64,000 bases of DNA from Nonomuraea sp. NBC_00507 (GCF_036013525.1 NZ_CP107853.1:4898001-4962000); one strand, 5' to 3'; shown: positions 8,828 to 22,641, numbered from the stretch's first letter. Translations and numbers: made by a program. Notes: a model not told the origin generated them from the letters alone.

Positions 8828-10849
8828 TCAGGGGGTGGTGAGGTCGAAGCGGCTCACGGTGACCGCCCCTCCGAGGGACTGGGTGGCGTAGTTGAAGATT
8901 CCGAAGCGGTAGCCCATGAAGAACTGCCAGGCGTTGTTCAAGGTGAAGGCCGGGCCGAGGCTCACGAAGGTGCTGCCGTCGGTGCTGTAGGAGAAGCGGG
9001 CCTGCCTGCCGGAACCCGGCCGGATGTCGGCGCTGACTCGCAACCAGATCCGGCCGCCCGAGATGTTCGCGCTCGCCGCCTCGGTGCCGGTGCCGGTGGT
9101 CTGCCACGAACTGTTCATGGTCAGCCCGTTGGTCATCACGACCCGGTTGCCGCCGTTGTCGCGCTTGACGCCGATCCAGGCCGACTGGTCGCGCAGCATG
9201 GCCAGCCCGGCGCGGTCGCCGTTGGCCATCTGCGAGTAGTCGAGCTCGATCGTCGCTGTGGATGACGGGCCCTGGATGCGGTGGGTCAGCGTGTTACGGG
9301 CGTTGTAGAGGTCGCCTGTGACGGTCGCGGTCTGCAGGCGCAGGCCGTTGCCGGTGGAGAAGCGGCTGGTGTCGGGGTTGTGGTTCCATTCCCAGCGGTG
9401 CCCGAGGCTGCCCGAGGAGAAGGTGTCGGGACCGATCATGGACGCAACGGTCCGGCTGGTCTGGATGTTCGGCTTGGGGTAGTTGACACCCCAGCCGCCG
9501 TTGACGGTCTGCACAGTCGGCCAGTCGCCGGTCCAGGTGATCGGTGCGAGCGCCGGGACCCGGCCGCCGGGGTAGGCGTCGACGAACGACATGTAGTACC
9601 AGTCGCCGTTCTGGGTCTGGACGAGCCCGCCCTGGTGGGGGACGCCGCCGCCGGAGATGGGGCCGGGCATGTCGAGCAGGACCTGGCGCATCTCGTACGG
9701 GCCCCATGGCGAGGTGGAGCGGAGCACGTACTGGCCGTTGGCGGGGCGGGTCAGCCAGATGTAGTAGTAGCCGTTGCGCTTGTAGAAGCGGGCGCCCTCC
9801 AGGGTGCCGACGCTGCTCGGGGTCTGGAAGACCTGCTGGGCGCGCACCTGGCTGAGCCCGTCGGCCGAGAGCTGGGCGACGCTGATGGTGCCGTTACCGT
9901 AGGCGACGTACATGGTGTCGTTGGTGTCGATCAGCAGGCCGGCGTCGTAGTAGCAGTTGTTGATCCGCGAGCGCTTGGTCCACGTGCCGTCGACGGCGGA
10001 GGCGGTGTAGACGTAGGTCCGGTTGAACTCGACGCAGCCGATCCAGTAGTAGGTGCTGTTGCTGGGCCGATAGTTCAGGGTCGAGGCCCAGATGCCCTTC
10101 ACGTACGCCCGGCCGCCGTTGAGGTCGTAGGCGCTCGAGTCGAAGTCGAGCCTCGGGACCGAATGTCCGGCGTACTCCCAGTCGACCAGGTTGTAGGAGC
10201 GCAGGATCGGTGCGCCCGGCGAGTAGTGCATCGTCGAGGCCGAGTAGTAGTAGGCGTCGCCGACCCGGATGATGTCGCCGTCGGCGAAGTCCTGCCAGAC
10301 GACCGGGTTGGTGTAGGTGCTGCCCGGATCAGGGTTGCTGCCGACCTGGACGAGTTGCCATTGCTGGTTGTTGCCGCCCCAGTCGTCGTACTGGACGATG
10401 TTGGCGCCGTCGGCGGTGGAGGCGCCCTGGACTTCGAGCGCCTTGCTGCTGTTGCGGTTGATCAGGCGGATGTAGCCGCCGGCGGAGTCGGCGAGTCTCC
10501 ATTGCTGGTTGGTGCCGTTGTGATCAGACCATTGGACGATATTCGCGCCGTTGGCGGTGGAGAAGTTGGAGACGTCCAGGACCTTGCCGCTGTGGCGGGA
10601 TTTGAGCCGGTAGTAGCCGCCGCCGGAGTCCACGAACTGCCACTGCTGCTGGTTGCCGTTGTTGCGGGTCCACTGGGTGATCCGGCCGCCGTCGGCGGTG
10701 GACAGGTTGTAGACGTCGAGCGCCTTGCCGCTGTTGCGGTTGACCAGCACGTACCACGCGTTGGTGTCGACCGTCGCGGCCGACGCCTGGGGCGTGAGGA
10801 ACACACCCACGAGAAGCAGTGACGAGAGAACCGCGAGCACGCGCCTCAC
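8828..10849 (-). CDS. Secreted CBM13-GH43 beta-xylosidase/arabinofuranosidase
   Basis: 673 residues: signal peptide about 1-24, CBM13 about 25-165 (very close to that of the next gene), GH43 five-blade propeller about 172-460 and a C-terminal concanavalin-like beta-sandwich about 475-673 (IELDYSQMANGDRAGLAMLR). The general base is probably the aspartate in WQDFADGDII and the general acid the glutamate in GTLEGARFYKR. It probably trims xylo- or arabino-oligosaccharides. I reject the longer frame to 11068 and use the GTG at 10849: GGAGG lies 5 bases upstream and a good leader follows at once. First gene of the GH43-GH62 operon, under a palindromic operator at 10966-10979. Confidence 0.9.
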   Translation of the reverse strand: MRRVLAVLSSLLLVGVFLTPQASAATVDTNAWYVLVNRNSGKALDVYNLSTADGGRITQWTRNNGNQQQWQFVDSGGGYYRLKSRHSGKVLDVSNFSTANGANIVQWSDHNGTNQQWRLADSAGGYIRLINRNSSKALEVQGASTADGANIVQYDDWGGNNQQWQLVQVGSNPDPGSTYTNPVVWQDFADGDIIRVGDAYYYSASTMHYSPGAPILRSYNLVDWEYAGHSVPRLDFDSSAYDLNGGRAYVKGIWASTLNYRPSNSTYYWIGCVEFNRTYVYTASAVDGTWTKRSRINNCYYDAGLLIDTNDTMYVAYGNGTISVAQLSADGLSQVRAQQVFQTPSSVGTLEGARFYKRNGYYYIWLTRPANGQYVLRSTSPWGPYEMRQVLLDMPGPISGGGVPHQGGLVQTQNGDWYYMSFVDAYPGGRVPALAPITWTGDWPTVQTVNGGWGVNYPKPNIQTSRTVASMIGPDTFSSGSLGHRWEWNHNPDTSRFSTGNGLRLQTATVTGDLYNARNTLTHRIQGPSSTATIELDYSQMANGDRAGLAMLRDQSAWIGVKRDNGGNRVVMTNGLTMNSSWQTTGTGTEAASANISGGRIWLRVSADIRPGSGRQARFSYSTDGSTFVSLGPAFTLNNAWQFFMGYRFGIFNYATQSLGGAVTVSRFDLTTP

Positions 10850-10917
10850 AAGAACCTCCAGAGGTGGTTGTTCGAGCCGTTGTCGGCCCACTGCACGACG
10901 CGCGACCCCGAAGCGGC
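10846..10917 (-). pseudogene. CBM13 C-terminal remnant in the GH43 leader
   Basis: Directly upstream of GH43, 23 codons read SGSRVVQWADNGSNNHLWRF and stop at TGA (10846-10848), which overlaps the GH43 GTG start. This is the last repeat of a ricin-type module. The GH43 ribosome site (GGAGG) lies inside its LWRF codons. It implies that a CBM13-ended gene once preceded GH43 in the operon. Confidence 0.6.
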
Positions 10918-10965
10918 GCGTCCCAGCCCCCTTGGCCGCCGCGCCGTTGATGGACAGGCGATGCT

Positions 10966-10979
10966 TGTTAGCGCTAACA
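10966..10979. promoter_or_regulatory. LacI-type operator TGTTAGCGCTAACA
   Basis: Perfect 14-bp palindrome with the central CGCG-like GCGC step typical of LacI-family sites, about 117 bases before the GH43 start. The identical 14-mer lies at 13280-13293 before the CE1 gene, so one regulator probably controls both units. Confidence 0.75.
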
Positions 10980-11152
10980 TTCTCCTGCCTAAAGCTGTGT
11001 GGCCTGCTTTGTTGAGCGCGTTGTCGCGGAGTACATCCGACGGTCCGGCCGGCGTCAACGACGGGCACCCTCGCCGACTTGGGCGTTGCCGCCGGAACGC
11101 CTTCCTGCCTCGAGTTTTGCGCCGAAGGAGCTCACGCCGCACCGCTCGTGCT

Positions 11153-11167
11153 TGTGAAAGTTTCACA
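11153..11167. promoter_or_regulatory. GAAAGTTTC-type palindrome
   Basis: TGTGAAAGTTTCACA: arms TGTGAAA and TTTCACA around a central G. The same core is repeated in the GH10/CE1 divergent region (12978, 13048, 13085). It lies upstream of the GH43 operon. Probably a binding site for a xylan-utilisation regulator. Confidence 0.55.
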
Positions 11168-11247
11168 GAAGTTATGGGCTGGCAAGAGGGTAATTTGCGA
11201 CACGAGGCGGGTTAACTTGCTGTCCCCGCTCCGAACGGGCCTGGCTC

Positions 11248-11285
11248 ACCTTCCCTCGGCCTCCTCACCGGGGCCGAGGGAAGGT
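11248..11285 (-). terminator. GH10 terminator hairpin
   Basis: ACCTTCCCTCGGCC (11248-11261) pairs perfectly with GGCCGAGGGAAGGT (11272-11285) around a 10-base loop, 30 bases past the GH10 stop. No T-run. Confidence 0.8.
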
Positions 11286-11314
11286 CGCACCGAGGTGCGG
11301 TCAGCAGGTGAAGC

Positions 11315-12805
<1,491 letters not shown>

Positions 12806-12977
12806 TCATGGGGAAGGGTTCGTGCGGGACACGCCCGCGGGACCGACGCCGCGCCCCGGTAGGGACGCACACCACAGGTGTCGGGGACGGCAGTCCCTGT
12901 TGAGCACCACCGAGCCGGTAGGGGAGATCACCTCGGGCACTCAGTGTGTGAAGCTCGCCGAAAATTGTCAAGGATGT

Positions 12978-13099
12978 CATGAAAGTTTTCGGCGGAGCAT
13001 GTCCCCGGCTGCGCTACTTGTGCTGGCCCAAGGGGGAATGGTGGCCCTTAAAAGTTTCGGACTGGGCTCTTCGGGTGCGGTTCGCATGAAAGTTTCATG
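12978..13099. promoter_or_regulatory. Cluster of three GAAAGTTTC-like sites
   Basis: CATGAAAGTTTTCGG (12978-12992), TTAAAAGTTTCGG (13048-13060) and the perfect palindrome CATGAAAGTTTCATG (13085-13099). Central G bases are 69 and 38 bases apart. The same core is at 11153-11167. Likely operators or activator sites for the xylanase promoter. Confidence 0.55.
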
Positions 13100-13195
13100 G
13101 CGACGCTCTCGCAGGTCGATCGCAGCCAGGTTCGGTAATCCGAGGTGAGCGCGCTCGGGCGCCGCCGCCGTCGGCCGCTGCACGTTAAGGCGCTC

Positions 13196-13225
13196 TTGAC
13201 AGTACCTTTCTGACTCGTGTTTGCT
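13196..13225 (+). promoter_or_regulatory. Probable promoter of the CE1 esterase
   Basis: TTGACA at 13196-13201, an 18-base spacer and TTTGCT at 13220-13225. The -35 matches the consensus exactly; the -10 is weak. The operator at 13280 would lie downstream of the start site, as in a roadblock. Confidence 0.4.
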
Positions 13226-13279
13226 CCGTCCCGCCACCACCTCCATCGGCCCTAGGGGAGCCCGACCAGGCCAGCGGTT

Positions 13280-14641
<1,362 letters not shown>

Positions 14642-14687
14642 CACACCGCGGCTCGCACCCACGCCCGCCCGACTTCGGAAGGTGACC

Positions 14688-16526
14688 ATGAAAGTCGCAT
14701 CCCCCTTTCAGTTCGGCGTCATGGCGAGGCTCGGCGTGCTGGCGATCGTGGCGCTGCTCTGCGCCGTGACGGTGATTCCGGGCACGGCCAGGGCGGACAA
14801 CCCGATCGTCCAGACGATCTACACCGCCGACCCCGCTCCACTGGTGCACGAGGGCCGGGTCTACCTCTACACGGGACACGACGAGGACGGCTCGACATAC
14901 TTCACCATGAAGGAGTGGCGGGTCTGGTCGTCCGCGGACATGGTGAACTGGACCGACCACGGTTCGCCGATGAGCCTGGCCACCTTCAGCTGGGCGAGCG
15001 CGGACGCGTGGGCCGGCCAGGCCGTCTACAGGAACGGCAAGTTCTACTGGTACGTCCCGGTGAAAGACCGGGCGAGCGGCCAGATGGCCATCGGCGTCGG
15101 GGTCTCGAACAGCCCCACCGGGCCTTTCACCGACGCCATCGGGCGCCCGCTGGTCAGGAACGGTGAGATCGACCCCACGGTCTTCATCGACGACAACGGG
15201 CAGGCCTACCTGTACTGGGGTAACCCCAACCTCTGGTACGTCAGGCTCAACGCCGACATGATCTCGTACTCCGGCAGCCCCACCCAGATCCCGCTCACCA
15301 CCGCGGGCTTCGGCACCCGCACCGGCAACACCAGCCGGCCGACCCTGTACGAAGAGGGGCCCTGGGTCTACAAGCGCAACGGCCTCTACTACAACGTCTT
15401 CGCGGCGAAATGCTGCTCGGAGTTCATCGGTTACTCGACGGCCCCCGGCCCCACCGGGCCCTGGACCTACCGCGGGACGGTCATGCCCACGCAGGGCAGC
15501 AGCTTCACGAACCACCCCGGAATCATCGACTTCAACGGCGGGTCCTACTTCTTCTACCACAACGGCGCCCTGCCGGGCGGTGGCGGCTTCACCCGCTCGG
15601 TGGCCGTGGAGAAGTTCAGCTACAACGCCGACGGAACCATCCCCACGATCAACATGACCACGACCGGGGCGCCTCAGGTGGGCACGTTGAACCCCTACGT
15701 CCGCCAGGAGGCCGAGACGATCGCCTGGGCGTCCGGTGTGGAGACCGAACCCGCCGGCGAGGGCGGCATGAACGTCGGCTGGATCGAGAACGGCGACCAC
15801 ATCAAGGTCAAGGGCGTCGCCTTCGGCTCCGGCGCGACGTCCTTCACCGCGCGCGTGGCCTCCGCGACCAGCGGCGGCCGGATCGAGCTCCACCTCGACG
15901 GCGTCAACGGCACGCTGGTGGGGACCTGCACCGTGCCGGGCACCGGCGGCTGGCAGACGTGGACGACCGTCACCTGCCCGGTGAACGGCGCGACGGGCAC
16001 CCATGACCTGTACTTCAAGTACACCGGCGGCAGCGGCAACCTGTTCAACGTCAACTGGTGGCAGTTCACCGGCGGCCCCGCCACCGGCGGGAACCTGCTG
16101 ACCAACGGCGACATGGAGAGCGGCACGACGGGCTGGGGCGCGTCCGGCGGAGCCCTGTCGTCCGTCACCGGCCCGGTGCACGGCGGCGCGCGGGCGCTGT
16201 CCATCACCGGGCGCACGGCGTCATGGAACGGCACCACCCAGGACGTGACCACCAAGCTCACCAACGGCAAGAGCTACACCACGAGCGTCTGGGTGCGGTC
16301 GCAGAGCGGCACGCCCGGCGCGAAGGCGACCCTGGCGGTCACCGCCAACGGCACGACGAGCTATCTCCAGCTCACACCGGTGACGACGGTGAACTCCGGC
16401 GGCTGGACCCAGCTCACCGGCACGGCGACCGTGTCATGGAGCGGAGCGCTGACCGGCGCCACCTTCTACGTCGAGACGGCGGCGGGCACCGACGGCTTCT
16501 CCATCGACGACGCCTCATTCCAGTAG
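14688..16526 (+). CDS. Secreted GH43-CBM6 enzyme with a third CBM4_9/CBM22-like module
   Basis: 612 residues: signal peptide about 1-36 (TARA/DN), GH43 propeller about 37-335, CBM6 about 338-465 (VRQEAETIAWASG... DLYFKYTGGSGNLFNVNWWQF) and a beta-sandwich about 470-612 (NLLTNGDMESGTTGWG at its start). TADPAPLVHEGRVYLY holds the likely base and YEEGPWVYKRNG the acid. It probably acts on arabinoxylan or xylo-oligosaccharides; exact specificity cannot be read. I chose the ATG at 14688, preceded by GGAAGG at the usual distance, over the GTG two codons earlier. A fragment of a related third module is at 7079-7201. Confidence 0.9.
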   Translation: MKVASPFQFGVMARLGVLAIVALLCAVTVIPGTARADNPIVQTIYTADPAPLVHEGRVYLYTGHDEDGSTYFTMKEWRVWSSADMVNWTDHGSPMSLATFSWASADAWAGQAVYRNGKFYWYVPVKDRASGQMAIGVGVSNSPTGPFTDAIGRPLVRNGEIDPTVFIDDNGQAYLYWGNPNLWYVRLNADMISYSGSPTQIPLTTAGFGTRTGNTSRPTLYEEGPWVYKRNGLYYNVFAAKCCSEFIGYSTAPGPTGPWTYRGTVMPTQGSSFTNHPGIIDFNGGSYFFYHNGALPGGGGFTRSVAVEKFSYNADGTIPTINMTTTGAPQVGTLNPYVRQEAETIAWASGVETEPAGEGGMNVGWIENGDHIKVKGVAFGSGATSFTARVASATSGGRIELHLDGVNGTLVGTCTVPGTGGWQTWTTVTCPVNGATGTHDLYFKYTGGSGNLFNVNWWQFTGGPATGGNLLTNGDMESGTTGWGASGGALSSVTGPVHGGARALSITGRTASWNGTTQDVTTKLTNGKSYTTSVWVRSQSGTPGAKATLAVTANGTTSYLQLTPVTTVNSGGWTQLTGTATVSWSGALTGATFYVETAAGTDGFSIDDASFQ

Positions 16527-16620
16527 TCCCCAGCCGGCCGATGCTCTCGCCGAACAAGGGAGCAGCAAATGGCCCCCCATCCAGACGCATCGGAATTCGC
16601 ACCAAGATCGGAGTTACCTG

Positions 16621-17886
16621 ATGTCAGGACGCGGCTCCCTATTCACCATGATCGCGGTCGCTGTCGCGGCACTTCTCGTACTGGTCACGGGCGGTGCGGC
16701 GATGAGCAGCGACTCCGGCACAGCCGCGGCGCCCGCCGGCGCCCTCGCGACGACCGCCGGATGCGGCAAGACCCCGACGCTGAGGAGCGGTACGCAGTCG
16801 ATCCAGACCAGCGGCAAGAACCGCTCCTTCATCCTCCGGCTTCCCGACAACTACCAGAACAACACGCCCTACCGGTTGATCTTCGGCTTCCACTGGCGGG
16901 GCGGCACCGCCGCCGACGTCGACTCGGGCGGAACCAGCGGATACCCCTGGTCCTTCTACGGACTCAGGCAGCTGTCCAACAACGGCGCGATCTTCGTCGC
17001 GCCCCAGGGCTTCAACAACGGCTGGGCGAACAGCAACGGTGAAGACGTCACCTTCGTCGACGACATGATCCGGCTCATCGAGGCGGATCTCTGTGTCGAC
17101 ACCTCGCAGCGCTTCGCCACCGGTTTCAGCTACGGCGGCGGGATGAGCTTCTCACTCGCGTGCTCGCGGCCGACGGTCTTCCGGGCGGTCGCGGTCTTCT
17201 CCGGCGCGCAGCTCAGCGGGTGCAGCGGCGGGACCCAGCCCGTCGCGTACATGGGGCTGCATGGCATCGGGGACACGGTGCTCAACATCTCGCAGGGACG
17301 GTCGCTGCGTGACAGGTTCGTCCGCAACAACGGCTGTACCGCGCAGAACCCGCCCGAGCCGAGTTCGGGCAGCCGGACCCACATCGTCACCACCTACTCG
17401 GGGTGCCGGGCCGGTTATCCGGTCGTCTGGGCCGCGTTCGACAACGGTCACATGCCCGGTCCGGTGGATGGGACCTACGCCGAGAGTGGCGTCACGACCT
17501 GGACCAAGGGAGAGGTGTGGAAGTTCTTCTCCCAGTTCGGAAGCTCCCCGTCGCCCAGTCCGACGCCCACCATCACCCCCACCCCGGGAACCGGTGAATG
17601 CACGGCCACGATGCAGACCGTGAACTCCTGGTCCGGCGGCTTCCAGTCCACCGTCACCGTCCGCGCCGGCGCCAGCGCCGTCAACGGCTGGACGGTCGAG
17701 TGGACCTGGCCGGGCGGGCAGACGATCAGCAACCTGTGGAACGGCGTCCGCTCCGGCTCCGGAGCCGCCGTGACCGTACGCAACGAGGCCTACAACGGCT
17801 CCATCGCCCCCGACGGCACCACCACGTTCGGTTTCACCGCCAACGGCGCCGCGGCCACACCCACCCTTACCTGCGACGCCTCCTGA
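16621..17886 (+). CDS. Secreted CE1-type feruloyl/acetylxylan esterase with CBM2
   Basis: 421 residues: leader about 1-30, esterase domain about 45-305, a Pro/Thr/Ser linker (SPSPTPTITPTPG) and a CBM2 module about 322-421. Likely triad: S170 in ATGFSYGGG, D218 in HGIGDTV and H277 in DNGHMPG. The domain resembles the feruloyl-esterase/polyhydroxybutyrate-depolymerase-like group rather than the MHGC type at 13310. It would release ferulate or acetate from plant xylan. CBM2 (NGWTVEWTWPGGQTI, LWNGVRSGSG) binds cellulose or xylan. ATG at 16621 with GGAG 7 bases before it. It lies in a row of co-directional secreted enzymes, 94 bases after the GH43 gene. Confidence 0.88.
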   Translation: MSGRGSLFTMIAVAVAALLVLVTGGAAMSSDSGTAAAPAGALATTAGCGKTPTLRSGTQSIQTSGKNRSFILRLPDNYQNNTPYRLIFGFHWRGGTAADVDSGGTSGYPWSFYGLRQLSNNGAIFVAPQGFNNGWANSNGEDVTFVDDMIRLIEADLCVDTSQRFATGFSYGGGMSFSLACSRPTVFRAVAVFSGAQLSGCSGGTQPVAYMGLHGIGDTVLNISQGRSLRDRFVRNNGCTAQNPPEPSSGSRTHIVTTYSGCRAGYPVVWAAFDNGHMPGPVDGTYAESGVTTWTKGEVWKFFSQFGSSPSPSPTPTITPTPGTGECTATMQTVNSWSGGFQSTVTVRAGASAVNGWTVEWTWPGGQTISNLWNGVRSGSGAAVTVRNEAYNGSIAPDGTTTFGFTANGAAATPTLTCDAS

Positions 17887-17894
17887 TCAGGTGA

Positions 17895-19508
<1,614 letters not shown>

Positions 19509-19523
19509 GGAACATGGCGAGAA

Positions 19524-19568
19524 ACACCCTTTCGCCGGAGGCGGTCCTCCGCTTCCGGCGAAAGGTGT
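19524..19568. terminator. Bidirectional hairpin between convergent genes
   Basis: CTTTCGCCGGA (19529-19539) pairs with TCCGGCGAAAG (19554-19564). The flanking ACACC/GGTGT extends the stem with one bulged C, and an inner GGCGG/CCGCT extends it toward the loop. Placed between the GH27 (plus) and beta-helix (minus) stops. Confidence 0.8.
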
Positions 19569-19590
19569 CTCCACCTACCAGGTGCACTCC

Positions 19591-22548
19591 TTACGTGCTC
19601 ACGGTGAAGTCGCTGAAGCTGAACTGGCCTGTCACGCCGGCCGCGTGAGAGGTCGCGATCAACCCCGCGTCCTGCGTACCGGCGATGCCGGGCAGGGTGG
19701 CGGTCGGGCCGACCTTGATCCAATCGGTGCCGTTCGTGGAGTAGTAGCCGCTGACCTCGTTGCCGGAGCGGACGAGGCGGACCCAGGCCGGCGCCTTGAT
19801 CCCAGAGGCTGTGGCGAACGAGTCGAGGTAACCGTTGCCGTTGGAGTCCCACTGGAAGGCGACCCCGTTGCCGGGGGTGACGACCATGACGGCGTACCCG
19901 GGCGACGACGCGGCGGCGGTGAGATCGTTGCGGATGACGACACCCGCCTTGGCCCAGGAGTTGGTGTTGTCCATCTCGGTGACCCGTGCCGTCACCGTGG
20001 CAGTGGTTCCGGCCGCGTCGTCCCGGTAGATGGCGCCGTACTCGTCGAACGACCCGCCGCCGTCCTGCCAGATGTCGGTGCCGGAGGTCAGGATGGCGTA
20101 CGCGGATCCGGCTTCGGCGAACCGGCTCGGCACCGAGCCGTAGCCCTTCAGGGACGTCAGCGGGTTGAGCGCGGTCAGGGTCAGCGACCTCTTCAGCGCG
20201 TACTGGGCCCTGCCCGCCTGGAACGTCAGTGACATCGTGACCGGCGCGCGGTCGACGGGGGTCGTGACCGACCCGGGCGCCGTGACCTTCCACGACACGG
20301 TGGCCGAGGCGCCCGCGGGGAGGCCCTGCTTCAGCGGCTCGCCGATGGGCACGGCCTGCCACTTCTCGGGGACGGTGATCCGGGCACGCAGGCCGGAAGC
20401 CGGGCTGTCACCGATGTTCGCCACCGTGGCGGTGACCGTGCTCGTACCACCGGCGCTCATGCTGACCGGTTCGGCCACCAGGTAGGCGCCGACCGGCGGG
20501 CGCTGCGGGTCGGCGGGGCCGCGGTACTGGCCGGTCGGGCCCGCCTTGTGGATCACTTCGCTGGCCGCGATCGGGAGGTTGCCGGAGGTGATGGCGGTGT
20601 TGTCCCGTGTGACGTTGCCGCGCTGGCCGTTGACGATGCCGGTGATGGCCGGGTTGGTCGCGAAGTTTCCGGTCAGGGTGAGGTTGCCGGTGTGGTTGCC
20701 GTTCTGGTTGTTGGCATGCGCCCACTGCCCCGCGGTGTTGACGAACACGTTGCGGTTCGCGGACAGGTACCGCGAGCCCTCGTCGAAGTACAGGCCGAGC
20801 TGCCCGCTGTTCTCGCAGTAGTTCTCGTCGATCGTGCTGCGGGGCATCGCGGAGAGGGTGTAGATGCAGCCGGCGTCGTTCATCGTCTGGATGACGTTGC
20901 GCACGTGGTTACCCACGATGCGGACATCGCTCGAGGTCGTCGGGGTGTCGTAGATCGGCTGGAAGTCGTAGAGCCCGCGGTTGATGTACTCGGGGCTGCC
21001 GCCCGGGTCGTTGGCGCCCCAGCCGAAACCGACGCCGATGCCGGAGTAGGGCATGTCCGAGACGTAGTTGTGCTCGATGGTCAGCCGCGTGACGTAGCTG
21101 GCGAAGATCGCGTCCTGGTCCTGGTATTCGAGCGCGGTCGCGTAGACCCGGTTGTCACTGATCGTGATGTCGCTGTTGACCATGCGCGGGTCGGAGGGGT
21201 GGTGGGCGTCGGGCCGTACACCGCCGACCACGATGCCGCCGCCGGCGCTCGCGGTGAAGGTGCTTCCCGTGACCGTCACGTGGTGCGCGCCCAATCCCAC
21301 ACCGCTGGCGTGGGCGTTGGCGTCGTTGCCGATGCCGAGCCCGACGGAACCGAGGTTCACGAAGGTGTCGCCGGCGAAGCTGACATTCTCCGCGGCTGAC
21401 ACCTGCACCGCGGCGGGTGCCTGCGCCCAGCCGTTGCGCGCTCCTTCGAATCCCTTGCAGCCGACCGCGCACGAGGTGAACGCGTCGGCCGGCCGGTGCG
21501 GCTGAACGCCGCTGATGAACGTGCCGGTCTGCTGGTTGGCGTATCCGTCGGCAGTGCCGGGGTGCAGCCATGTGGTGCCGGTGAAGGTCAGGCCCTCGAA
21601 CCGCAGGTTGCGGGCGGGCTCGTCGTACGTCCCGCCGACCTGCAGCAGCGACTCCAGCCGCGGCAGCTCGACGCGCGCACGTGAGAGATCCTGCCCGGCG
21701 AGCGGTTTGTAGTAGAGCGTCCCGGCACTCGGGTCCAGGTACCACTCGCCGGGCTCGTCGAGGAACCTCCTGGAGTTCAGCAGGAAGAAGGCGGGCGTGC
21801 GGAACGGAGACTGGATGGTGTCGTAACCGTAGGTGTTGTTGTCCCAGGCCGGTTGCTGCATGACGACCGTGGAGCCGGAGATGCTCTGCACGGGCGCGAA
21901 ACGGTTGGTGAACGACAGCATCGCCTGGAAGTCGATGCGCTTCTGGTCGGGCAGCGTGGCCAGGTAGGCGAGGCTGGGGTTGTTGACGGTGAAGCCGGTC
22001 GCGTTGAGCGTGATGTCGTCGCGGGCCAGCTTGGTGCGTGCCCGCTGCGCCAGGACGCCGTCGACGTAGAGCTGCCGGCTGTCGAATCCGGTGCCGACCT
22101 GGGCCTTGTAGACGCCCGTCGCGGCGTCGTCGAGCACCCAGCCGGTGACGGGCTTGGCGCCGCTCAGCACGGGCTTGGCGCCGCGCCTGGCCTTCCAGGT
22201 CACGGTGTGCCCGTTCCGGCCGGAGTCGGCGGCGTCGAACCGCAGCGGCGCGGTCAGCCGATAAGTGCCGTCGAGGAGTTCGACGGTGACGTCGCGGTTG
22301 CCCTCAGCGGCCGCCTGGCGCGCCCGCCGTTGTGCCTCCTCCAGAGTCGCCAGCGGCCGTCCGGCGCTGCCCGGGCCCTTGTCATCGGCGTTCTTGGTCT
22401 CGGGGGGCGCGACCACGATCGTCTGGTTTCCGAGGGCCGTGGCCTCCGCCCGGGCGGCGACCGGGCCGACGAGGAGTCCGGCCGCGATCAGTAAGGCGGC
22501 GGACGCCGCAGCTGATGTTCGTCTGTGCAGCACGAGTAACGGACGCAC
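19591..22548 (-). CDS. Secreted right-handed beta-helix protein, probable GH141-like hydrolase
   Basis: 985 residues. Signal peptide about 1-34, an N-terminal segment typical of GH141-like proteins (RPLATLEEAQRRARQAA, PVLSGAKPVTGW), a long right-handed parallel beta-helix about 180-640, a NEW3/CARDB-like Ig domain about 650-750, and a C-terminal concanavalin-like sandwich about 770-985 (WAKAGVVIRNDL, AGLIATSHAAG). Known GH141 members are an alpha-L-fucosidase of pectin degradation and a xylanase, so the substrate is open. GTG at 22548, with AAAGGGAA upstream. It follows the dehydratase gene by 93 bases and could be the last gene of that operon. Assignment to GH141 is from fold signature only. 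Confidence 0.7.
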   Translation of the reverse strand: MRPLLVLHRRTSAAASAALLIAAGLLVGPVAARAEATALGNQTIVVAPPETKNADDKGPGSAGRPLATLEEAQRRARQAAAEGNRDVTVELLDGTYRLTAPLRFDAADSGRNGHTVTWKARRGAKPVLSGAKPVTGWVLDDAATGVYKAQVGTGFDSRQLYVDGVLAQRARTKLARDDITLNATGFTVNNPSLAYLATLPDQKRIDFQAMLSFTNRFAPVQSISGSTVVMQQPAWDNNTYGYDTIQSPFRTPAFFLLNSRRFLDEPGEWYLDPSAGTLYYKPLAGQDLSRARVELPRLESLLQVGGTYDEPARNLRFEGLTFTGTTWLHPGTADGYANQQTGTFISGVQPHRPADAFTSCAVGCKGFEGARNGWAQAPAAVQVSAAENVSFAGDTFVNLGSVGLGIGNDANAHASGVGLGAHHVTVTGSTFTASAGGGIVVGGVRPDAHHPSDPRMVNSDITISDNRVYATALEYQDQDAIFASYVTRLTIEHNYVSDMPYSGIGVGFGWGANDPGGSPEYINRGLYDFQPIYDTPTTSSDVRIVGNHVRNVIQTMNDAGCIYTLSAMPRSTIDENYCENSGQLGLYFDEGSRYLSANRNVFVNTAGQWAHANNQNGNHTGNLTLTGNFATNPAITGIVNGQRGNVTRDNTAITSGNLPIAASEVIHKAGPTGQYRGPADPQRPPVGAYLVAEPVSMSAGGTSTVTATVANIGDSPASGLRARITVPEKWQAVPIGEPLKQGLPAGASATVSWKVTAPGSVTTPVDRAPVTMSLTFQAGRAQYALKRSLTLTALNPLTSLKGYGSVPSRFAEAGSAYAILTSGTDIWQDGGGSFDEYGAIYRDDAAGTTATVTARVTEMDNTNSWAKAGVVIRNDLTAAASSPGYAVMVVTPGNGVAFQWDSNGNGYLDSFATASGIKAPAWVRLVRSGNEVSGYYSTNGTDWIKVGPTATLPGIAGTQDAGLIATSHAAGVTGQFSFSDFTVST

Positions 22549-22641
22549 GCGTGTTCCCTTTCTTCCGGCACGTAGGTGGCAAGGACGGGAGGCGGCGAAC
22601 GGTGCGAGTTCACCTCGCCGTCCGGTCGTGAGGGTCTACGA

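Larger units (their letters stand above)
10918..11314. other. Regulatory gap between GH43 and GH10
   Basis: No gene. Holds, from left to right, the TGTTAGCGCTAACA site (10966-10979), a 15-bp GAAAGTTTC-centred palindrome (11153-11167) and the GH10 terminator hairpin (11248-11285). The GH43 promoter must lie here, but I see no convincing -35/-10 pair. Confidence 0.6.

Noticed and set aside
9281..10822. 513-codon plus-strand open frame
   Set aside because: Antisense to the GH43 gene; its repeated Val/Gly/Asp composition is the mirror of CBM13 codons and it has no ribosome site or known domain.
10850..11068. N-terminal extension of the GH43 protein to 11068
   Set aside because: It would place 73 residues before a good signal peptide. 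GGAGG and a GTG at 10849 give the normal start.
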